A stretch of DNA of 64,000 bases from Curtobacterium sp. MCSS17_015 (lineage in GTDB: Bacteria > Actinomycetota > Actinomycetes > Actinomycetales > Microbacteriaceae): NCBI RefSeq assembly GCF_003234265.2, contig NZ_CP126256.1, forward strand, positions 1,488,001-1,552,000. Direction: 5' to 3'. The position numbers and the translations under genes were made by a program. Position 1 is the first letter of the stretch. The number at the start of each line of letters is the position of its first letter. Under the pieces are notes generated by a model that was not told where the DNA came from, ran no database searches, and was given only the letters and a program-made list of their open reading frames with translations. Shown here one piece after another: positions 57,955 through 64,000 of the stretch.

Positions 57955-58880
57955 CGCGGACGGTGCCACCCGCACCCCGGAGCGGTGGCCTGGACCGACC
58001 TCGCCGAGCCGTCGTGGTCGGCCAGGTCGCCCGGGACCTCGTGCTCGACGTCGGGCGTGTGCCCGAGCCGGGCGGGAGCACGCGCATCGGGCGGCGCATC
58101 GAGCGGCTCGGTGGGAAGGGCGCCAACCAGGCGCTCGGACTGCACCAGCTCGGGCTCGCCGTGGCGATCGTCGGCGTGGTCGGCACCGACCACGCGGGGC
58201 AGGACGTGCTGCGCGAGGCAGCGGCCGAGGGCCTGGACGTGTCGGGTGTCGCGCGTCGCGGCAAGACCGCGCTGTTGGTGGACGTCACGGGCGAGGACGG
58301 GCGGCGTCTCCTGGAGGACGTGCCCACGGACGCGCTCCTCGACCCCGCGGACGTCGAACGGGCCGCGCCGCTGTTCGCGGGCGCCGCCGCGGTCTCCCTG
58401 CAGCTGCAACAGCCTGCGGACGCCCTGTCGGTGGCAGCACGGTTCGCTGCCGACGCCGGGGCCCGGATCGTGCTCGACGGGGCTGCGGGAACCGACGGCG
58501 TCGCCCTGCTGGCCGCGGCCGACCTCGTCCGCGCCGACGCCGTCGAGGCGGCCGCCTGGACCGGGTCCGCCGTGCGCGACCGGGGCGACGCCGCCGACAC
58601 GACGCGGTACCTGCTCAGCCGGGGCCCGTCCATCGCCGCCGTCACCGTGCCGGGCGAGGGCGACCTCGTCGACTGGGGCACGGGGACGCTGTTCCTCCCG
58701 TACGGGGACACCCACGTCGTCGACCCGACGGGCGGGGGAGACGCGTTCCTGGCGGGGCTCGTCGCCGCCCTCGCCCACGGCGCTGCACCCGGTGACGCCG
58801 CTCGAGCAGCTGCACGCGCCGCTGCCAGCACGGTTGCGCATCTCGGCGGCCGGCCAGCGCTCGAAGGACGGGCGACGTGA
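57951..58880 (+). CDS. PfkB/ribokinase-family sugar kinase
   Basis: This 309-residue kinase has GGKGANQALGLHQLGLAVA (PfkB signature 1) and VVDPTGGGDAFLAGLVAALA (signature 2 with catalytic Asp in DPTGGGDAF). It phosphorylates a sugar or related alcohol; the substrate cannot be told. The ATG overlaps the upstream stop by 4 nt. Confidence 0.88.
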   Translation: MTRTVPPAPRSGGLDRPRRAVVVGQVARDLVLDVGRVPEPGGSTRIGRRIERLGGKGANQALGLHQLGLAVAIVGVVGTDHAGQDVLREAAAEGLDVSGVARRGKTALLVDVTGEDGRRLLEDVPTDALLDPADVERAAPLFAGAAAVSLQLQQPADALSVAARFAADAGARIVLDGAAGTDGVALLAAADLVRADAVEAAAWTGSAVRDRGDAADTTRYLLSRGPSIAAVTVPGEGDLVDWGTGTLFLPYGDTHVVDPTGGGDAFLAGLVAALAHGAAPGDAARAAARAAASTVAHLGGRPALEGRAT

Positions 58881-58925
58881 CCGACGACCGACCACCGACC
58901 ACCGACCACCGACGAAGGGAACGAC

Positions 58926-60404
58926 ATGAGCAACGATGACGGACGGTACAGCGGCTTCGACCAGCTGGCGATCGACGGGAGGTGGCGCCCCGGATCGTCC
59001 GACCGCACTGGGCAGGACATCGACCCGTGGACCGGCGAGACGATCGTGGAGATCTCCCTGGCGTCCCAGGACGACGTCGACGCCGCGTACGACGCAGCCC
59101 GCCGCGCCCAGGTGGCGTGGGCCCGGACGACGACGGCCGAACGCGCGCAGGTCATGATGCGCGCCGTCCAGGTGTTCGACGCGCGCAAGGACGAGATCGT
59201 CGACTGGCTCGTGCAGGAGGCCGGGAGCACCCGGTTCAAGGCCGAGTTCGAGTGGGAAACGGCACGCGCGGTCACGCAGGAGGCAGCGTCGTTCCCGTAC
59301 CGGGCGCACGGGGAGATCCGCGGGTCGGACATCCCCGGCAAGGAGAACCGCGCCTACCGTGAACCGCTCGGTGTGGTGTGTGTGATCAGCCCCTGGAACT
59401 TCCCCCTGCAGCTGTCGCAGCGCTCCGTGGCGCCAGCGCTCGCCCTCGGCAACGCGGTCGTGCTGAAGCCGGCGAGCGACACCCCGGTCACCGGCGGACT
59501 GCTGCTCGCGAAGGTGTTCGAGGAGGCGGGACTGCCGGCAGGGCTCCTCAACGTCGTGGTGGGTTCCGGCAGTGAGATCGGGGACTACGTGGTGGAGCAC
59601 GAGGTGCCGAAGCTCGTGTCCTTCACCGGTTCCACGGCGGTGGGCCAGCACATCGGTGCCCTGGCGACCGGTGGCGACCACATCAAGCGGGTCGCACTGG
59701 AACTCGGGGGCAACGCGCCGTTCGTCGTGCTCGACGACGCCGACGTCGAGCAGGCCGCGCGGGCTGCCGTGTTCAGCCGCTTCCTCCACCAGGGCCAGGT
59801 GTGCATGAGCACGAACAGGATCGTGGTCGACACCACGGTGTACGAGGCGTTCGTCGAGGCGTTCGTCCGACGGGTCGGCGCGCTGCGTGTCGGGGACGTC
59901 GACGACCCGGGGACGTTCATCGGTCCGATCATCAACGACGCGCAGCTCGACGCGCTGCGGCAGAAGATCGCCACCGCGCACGACGAGGGTGCCCGGCAGG
60001 TGCTCGGTGGGGAGCCGCAGGGAAGGGTCCTCCCTCCGCACGTGTTCGTCGACGTCACCCAGGACATGTCCCTCGCTCGCGAGGAGTCGTTCGGCCCGAT
60101 CGTGCCGATCATCCGCGCGGCCGACGAGGACGACGCCCTCCGGATCGCCAACGACACCGAGTACGGACTCTCCAGCGCGGTGTTCACCGCCGACCTCGAC
60201 CGAGGAGCGGAGTTCGCGCGGCGCATCGACGCGGGCATGACGCACGTCAACGACACGAGCGACGAGGACGAGGCGAACGCGCCCTTCGGGGGCGAGAAGA
60301 ACTCGGGCCTCGGCAGGTTCCGTGGCGACTGGATCATCGACGAGCTGACCCGACTGCACTGGGTCTCCGTCCAGCGGACGCCGCGGGACTACCCGCTCGT
60401 CTAG
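58926..60404 (+). CDS. NAD(P)-dependent aldehyde dehydrogenase
   Basis: This 492-residue enzyme has the general-base Glu in [20 protein letters not shown] and the nucleophile Cys in [15 protein letters not shown]. The cofactor fold includes [11 protein letters not shown] and the C-terminal [14 protein letters not shown]. It resembles the benzaldehyde/vanillin dehydrogenase group. AAGGGAACGAC precedes the ATG. The 45-nt spacer before it has 3.6 copies of CGACCAC. Likely works with the upstream alcohol dehydrogenase in aldehyde removal. Confidence 0.93.
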   Translation: MSNDDGRYSGFDQLAIDGRWRPGSSDRTGQDIDPWTGETIVEISLASQDDVDAAYDAARRAQVAWARTTTAERAQVMMRAVQVFDARKDEIVDWLVQEAGSTRFKAEFEWETARAVTQEAASFPYRAHGEIRGSDIPGKENRAYREPLGVVCVISPWNFPLQLSQRSVAPALALGNAVVLKPASDTPVTGGLLLAKVFEEAGLPAGLLNVVVGSGSEIGDYVVEHEVPKLVSFTGSTAVGQHIGALATGGDHIKRVALELGGNAPFVVLDDADVEQAARAAVFSRFLHQGQVCMSTNRIVVDTTVYEAFVEAFVRRVGALRVGDVDDPGTFIGPIINDAQLDALRQKIATAHDEGARQVLGGEPQGRVLPPHVFVDVTQDMSLAREESFGPIVPIIRAADEDDALRIANDTEYGLSSAVFTADLDRGAEFARRIDAGMTHVNDTSDEDEANAPFGGEKNSGLGRFRGDWIIDELTRLHWVSVQRTPRDYPLV

Positions 60405-60450
60405 CGACCGTCGCACCCCCACGCGTGAGGGCAGCACCCGTCCGACGACA

Positions 60451-60484
60451 GAGCGGGTCCAGACCAGAGGGTCCGGACCCGCTC
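60451..60484 (+). terminator. Terminator after the aldehyde dehydrogenase operon
   Basis: A perfect 10-bp stem (GAGCGGGTCC / GGACCCGCTC) with a 14-nt loop, 47 nt after the stop. It separates this operon from the molybdoenzyme gene. Confidence 0.65.
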
Positions 60485-60604
60485 TCGACGGTCCGCGCCC
60501 GGCTGGTGCGCATCCGGGGCCGAGGTTCGACGGCCTGCTTCCTGGAGGCCTGTGCACGGCTGGCTGGGTAGCTTCCAGCGGTAACGAGGCACGGAGGCTC
60601 ACGT

Positions 60605-63082
60605 ATGCCCGACAGGATCGCAGACATCTGGGGGACCAGGACCCCGTTCGGGCGTGACGAGCTGTGGCCCGTCCGCCTCGACCAGAAGCTCGCGGACGGT
60701 GTCGATGAAGCCGACGTCGACCGGTGGGTGCAGTCGGCGTGCACCCTCTGCAGCAACGGCTGCGCGTGCGACATCGCTGTGCTGGGAGACCGGATGGTCG
60801 GCGTGCGCGGCCGGACCGCGGACGTGGTGAACCACGGTCGGCTCGGGCCGAAGGGGCTGTTCGGGTCGTGGCAGGGCATGCAGGGTCAGGACCGCCTCAC
60901 CCGTCCCCTGATCCGTGTCGACGGTGAACTCGTCGAGGCGGACTGGGGCAGCGCGATGGACATGATCGTCGCGCGGAGTCGAGAGCTCCTGGAGGCGAAG
61001 GGGCCGCTGTCGCACGGGTTCTACACGAGCGGGCAGCTGTACCTCGAGGAGTACTACGCCCTCGGCATCATCGGCAAGGCCGGGCTCGGCACCCCGCACA
61101 TGGACGGCAACACCCGTCTGTGCACTGCGACGGCCGCCGCCGCCATGAAGGAGAGCTTCGGGTCGGACGGGCAGCCCGGCAGCTACGAGGACATCGACTC
61201 CTGCGACGCGATCGTGCTCTACGGGCACAACATGGCCGAGACCCAGACGGTGCTCTGGATGCGGGTGCTCGATCGGATCGCCGGCCGCGATCGCCCGCTC
61301 GTCATCTGCGTCGACCCGCGTGAGACCGAGGTCGCGAGGCACGCCGACGTCCACCTGCCCGTCCGTCCCGGCACGAACCTGGCGCTGATGAACGGGCTCG
61401 TCCGTGAGCTCTTCCACAACGGTTGGGTCGACGAGGACTACCTCGGTGCCCACACGGTCGGCGTCGACGAGCTCCGGGAGACCGTCGAGCAGTGGACACC
61501 GGAGGCGGTCGCGGAGACGTGCGGGGTGGACGCCGACGACGTCCGCCGCGCCGCGCAGATCATCGGCACCAGTGAGCGCGTGCTGTCCACGGTGCTGCAG
61601 GGCTTCTACCAGGCGTCGCAGGCGACGGCAGCGGCCTGTCAGGTGAACAACCTGCACCTGTTGCGGGGCATGCTCGGGCGGCCCGGCTGCGGCATCCTGC
61701 AGATGAACGGACAGCCGACGGCACAGAACACCCGCGAGACCGGCGCGGACGGGGACCTGCCGGGGTTCCGGAACTGGGAGAACCCCGAGCACGTCGCTGA
61801 ACTCGCCGACCTGTGGGGCGTCGACGTCGACCGGATCCCGCACTGGTCACCCCCCACGCACGCGATGCAGATCTTCCGGTACGTCGAACAGGGGAGCATC
61901 GAGTTCCTCTGGGTGTCGGCGACGAACCCGGCGGTGTCCATGCCGCAGTCGGGCAGGATCCGAGAGGTCCTCGCGAAGGAGGGCCTGTTCCTCGTGGTGC
62001 AGGACCTCTACCTGACCGAGACCGCGATGCTGGCCGATGTGGTGCTGCCCGCCGCCGGATGGGGGGAGAAGCAGGGCGCGTTCACCAACGTGAACCGCAC
62101 CGTGCACTTGGCGGACAAGGCCGTCGACCCGCCGGGGGAGGCGCGCAGCGACCTCGACATCTTCCTCGACTACTCGCGGCGGATGGGCTTCCGTCGGATC
62201 GACGGATCGCCGCTGCTCGACTGGAACGGCCCGGAGGACGGGTTCCGCGCGTGGCAGGAGTGCACGCGTGGGAGACTCTGCGACTACACCGGGATCACCT
62301 ACGAGCGGCTGCGCGGGGGCAGCGGGATCCCGTGGCCGTGCAACGACGAGCACCCGGACGGCACCTCGCGACTGTACGCCGATGGCGTGTTCCGCACCGG
62401 CATGGCGGACGCCGAGACGTACGGCCACGACCTGCTCACCGGGGCCACCGTCGGACCGACGGCCTACTCCGCGATGCGCGTCGACGGAAGAGCGATCCTC
62501 AAGCCGGCGGTGTACCAGCCGCCGCACGAGGAACCGAGTGACGAGTACCCCCTCCGGTACACCACCGGCCGCACCGTCTACCAGTTCCACACCCGCACCC
62601 GCACGGGACGTGCCAGGCAGCTCCGTCGGGCGGCTCCGAGCGCCTGGGTCGAGCTGTCCGTCCCGGATGCCGCCCGACTCGGCATCGAGGAGGGGGACGT
62701 CGTCCGCGTGCGCTCCCCGCGCGGTGAGATCGTCGTCCCTGCACGGGTCGGGGACGTCCGCGAGGGAACCGTGTTCGCCCCGTTCCACTACGGCTACTGG
62801 GATCGAGGCGACATCGGACCGGACGGCCGCGCGACCGCGGCGAACGAGCTGACCGCGACGGAGTGGGACCCCGTGTCGAAGCAACCCCTCTTCAAGGTCG
62901 CAGCCGTGCACGTCGAGAAGGTCGCGGACGCCGACGGGCCGTCCGCGGCCCCCACGACCGCCGCCTCCCGGCCAGCCCGCCCGGACCGCGTCCCCGCGAC
63001 CGTCGGCGGCCCCGATGCCGAGGTCGAGGAACGTGTCCGCGCCGCCGCGCCTCCCCGCGCCGAAGACCAAGGAGGACGATGA
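60605..63082 (+). CDS. Molybdopterin oxidoreductase, Nas/Nap-like, with altered Fe-S site
   Basis: This 825-residue molybdoenzyme has an N-terminal cluster site Cys46-x2-Cys49-x3-Cys53 (SACTLCSNGCACDI); where the fourth ligand is expected (position 81, HGRLGPKGLF) there is Gly, though Cys55 is nearby. A probable Mo-ligand Cys173 is in GNTRLCTATAAAA, as in Nas/Nap nitrate reductases. Later cofactor segments include LQMNGQPTAQNTRETGADGD, ATNPAVSMPQSGRIREVL and a C-terminal molybdopterin-binding domain. The last ~50 residues are a disordered tail. Substrate uncertain; nitrate is possible. It overlaps the next gene by 4 nt. Confidence 0.85.
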   Translation: MPDRIADIWGTRTPFGRDELWPVRLDQKLADGVDEADVDRWVQSACTLCSNGCACDIAVLGDRMVGVRGRTADVVNHGRLGPKGLFGSWQGMQGQDRLTRPLIRVDGELVEADWGSAMDMIVARSRELLEAKGPLSHGFYTSGQLYLEEYYALGIIGKAGLGTPHMDGNTRLCTATAAAAMKESFGSDGQPGSYEDIDSCDAIVLYGHNMAETQTVLWMRVLDRIAGRDRPLVICVDPRETEVARHADVHLPVRPGTNLALMNGLVRELFHNGWVDEDYLGAHTVGVDELRETVEQWTPEAVAETCGVDADDVRRAAQIIGTSERVLSTVLQGFYQASQATAAACQVNNLHLLRGMLGRPGCGILQMNGQPTAQNTRETGADGDLPGFRNWENPEHVAELADLWGVDVDRIPHWSPPTHAMQIFRYVEQGSIEFLWVSATNPAVSMPQSGRIREVLAKEGLFLVVQDLYLTETAMLADVVLPAAGWGEKQGAFTNVNRTVHLADKAVDPPGEARSDLDIFLDYSRRMGFRRIDGSPLLDWNGPEDGFRAWQECTRGRLCDYTGITYERLRGGSGIPWPCNDEHPDGTSRLYADGVFRTGMADAETYGHDLLTGATVGPTAYSAMRVDGRAILKPAVYQPPHEEPSDEYPLRYTTGRTVYQFHTRTRTGRARQLRRAAPSAWVELSVPDAARLGIEEGDVVRVRSPRGEIVVPARVGDVREGTVFAPFHYGYWDRGDIGPDGRATAANELTATEWDPVSKQPLFKVAAVHVEKVADADGPSAAPTTAASRPARPDRVPATVGGPDAEVEERVRAAAPPRAEDQGGR

Positions 63083-63543
63083 TGCTGCTCCCTGTCTACC
63101 TGGGACTCCTGCGTCGATCGGAACAGTCGCTCGCCGAGTCGTTCCGACAGGTCGCCGAGGGACACGCCGCAGAGCCGGACGTGTTCCACCTGTGCCACAC
63201 GCTCGCAGCGCAGTGCGATGACCACGCCGAGCGGCTGGACCCAGTGGTCGGCCGGTACGGGGAGGAGAACACGGAGGACGAGCCCGAGCGGCTCCACGCC
63301 GAGGCGCTCCCGACCACCCGGTCCGGTCCGGTGGGGCTCCTCCGCGACCTGCAGGACGTGTACGTGCTGGCCTCCCTCGTGGACATCACCTGGGTGCTCG
63401 TCCGTCAGGCGGGTCAGGGGCTCCGTGACGAGGAGCTCCTCGCCGTCGTCGCCGGGTGCGCGCAGGAGACGGAGCTGCAGCTGTCCTGGCTCCGTACCCG
63501 GATGAAGCAGGCGGCCCCGCAGGCGCTCGTCGTCGCGTCGTGA
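63079..63543 (+). CDS. Small helical (ferritin-like) protein next to the molybdoenzyme
   Basis: This 154-residue protein is predicted all-helical (LLRRSEQSLAESFRQVAEGH, VFHLCHTLAAQCDDHAERLD, ETELQLSWLRTRMKQAAPQA). His/Glu spacing in the first two helices recalls ferritin-like bundles, but a metal site is not certain. AGGAGG precedes the ATG. It is coupled to both neighbours by 4-nt overlaps, so it probably serves the molybdoenzyme or HPP protein. Confidence 0.7.
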   Translation: MMLLPVYLGLLRRSEQSLAESFRQVAEGHAAEPDVFHLCHTLAAQCDDHAERLDPVVGRYGEENTEDEPERLHAEALPTTRSGPVGLLRDLQDVYVLASLVDITWVLVRQAGQGLRDEELLAVVAGCAQETELQLSWLRTRMKQAAPQALVVAS

Positions 63544-64000
63544 CCTCGTCCCGTCCCGCACCTGGCGCGCCCGACCGTGGTCGCTCGGTCCCCGGCGCGA
63601 TCCGGGCTGGGCTGCTGTGCCTGGTCGTGCTCGTCCTGGCGGGAGCCGTGGGCCTCGCGACACGGCAACCGTGGCTGTTCCCGAGCCTCGGCCCGACCGT
63701 GATGCTGTTCTTCACCGCACCACGGCAGCCGTCATCGCGCCCCCTCAACACCGTCGTCGGTCACCTGGTGGCCATCGGTGTCGGCTACGGCTGTCTCCTC
63801 GCGTTCGGGCTGTCCGGTGCAGCGCCGGCGCCGACCGGCGGTCTCACCATCCCCTACATCGCAGCCGCTGCGGTGTCCGTCGCGGTGACGACCCTCGTGC
63901 TGCAACTCGTCCGGCTCCCGCACCCGCCGGCCGGGGCATCGACGTTGATCGTGAGCCTGGGCATCCTGAGCGCGCCGGTCCAACTGCTCGACATGGTCGG
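63540..64000 (+). CDS. HPP-family membrane protein, 3' end outside the window
   Basis: The visible 153 codons encode several helices with FPSLGPTVMLFFTAPRQPSS, NTVVGHLVAIGVGYGCLLAF and the name-giving LPHPPAGASTLIVSLG. HPP proteins include plant and cyanobacterial nitrite transporters, which fits an operon with a Nas-like enzyme, but the link is inferred. GTG start overlaps the upstream stop. Confidence 0.85.
   Translation, partial: MTSSRPAPGAPDRGRSVPGAIRAGLLCLVVLVLAGAVGLATRQPWLFPSLGPTVMLFFTAPRQPSSRPLNTVVGHLVAIGVGYGCLLAFGLSGAAPAPTGGLTIPYIAAAAVSVAVTTLVLQLVRLPHPPAGASTLIVSLGILSAPVQLLDMV

Overview
The window is high-GC DNA with actinobacterial features: GTG and TTG starts, 4-base ATGA/GTGA gene overlaps, apparently leaderless promoters, actinobacterial-type Zur-like boxes and an AztABCD zinc system. 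A flagellar cluster in this setting points to a motile member of the Microbacteriaceae, most like Curtobacterium. That assignment is inferred from gene content; no marker gene was compared.

Layout. (1) 1-11417, plus strand: the 3' end of fliD, then fliS, a FliT-like gene, and flgB-flgC-fliE-fliF-fliG-fliH-fliI-fliJ-NlpC/P60-fliK-flgD-flgE, tightly overlapped, with a FliA-type promoter before flgB. (2) 11552-27991: a block of about 16.6 kb with no flagellar gene. It holds a lipoprotein, a minus-strand small membrane protein/GT2/P450/epimerase operon, an SMP-30 protein, a SipW-type exported protein, release factor 3, a MerR/SDR pair, a Na+/H+ antiporter and an AztABCD-like zinc uptake locus with two AztD paralogues. 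(3) 28164-38807: flagellar genes resume behind a second FliA-type promoter: flbD-motA-motB-fliM-fliN-fliO-fliP-fliQ-fliR-flhB-flhA, a FlhF-like protein without a GTPase, and csrA. FliL is absent and FliM lacks the N-terminal CheY-binding peptide. (4) 38904-42922: acyl-CoA oxidase, a POT-family transporter and a 35-residue peptide. (5) 42978-49100, minus strand: a JetA-JetB-JetC (Wadjet/MksFEB-type) SMC operon with no JetD nuclease gene beside it. (6) 49199-49881: tRNA-Val(CAC) on the minus strand and tRNA-Gly, tRNA-Cys and tRNA-Val(GAC) on the plus strand.

(7) 49858-56386: a compact integrated element of about 6.5 kb, bounded by a 25-bp exact repeat of the tRNA-Val(GAC) 3' end. It carries a tyrosine integrase, an excisionase-like gene, a winged-helix-like gene followed by a 22-bp-periodic iteron array, several small unknown genes, and two likely defence cargo genes: a Ymh/HEPN-type protein (R-x4-H) and a TIR-domain protein with a C-terminal domain I do not recognise. 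This cargo pair, next to JetABC, is the best candidate here for an undescribed defence system.

(8) 56812-64000, plus strand: formaldehyde-dehydrogenase-like alcohol dehydrogenase, PfkB kinase and aldehyde dehydrogenase, then a Nas/Nap-like molybdopterin oxidoreductase, a small helical protein and an HPP-family membrane protein cut by the window end.
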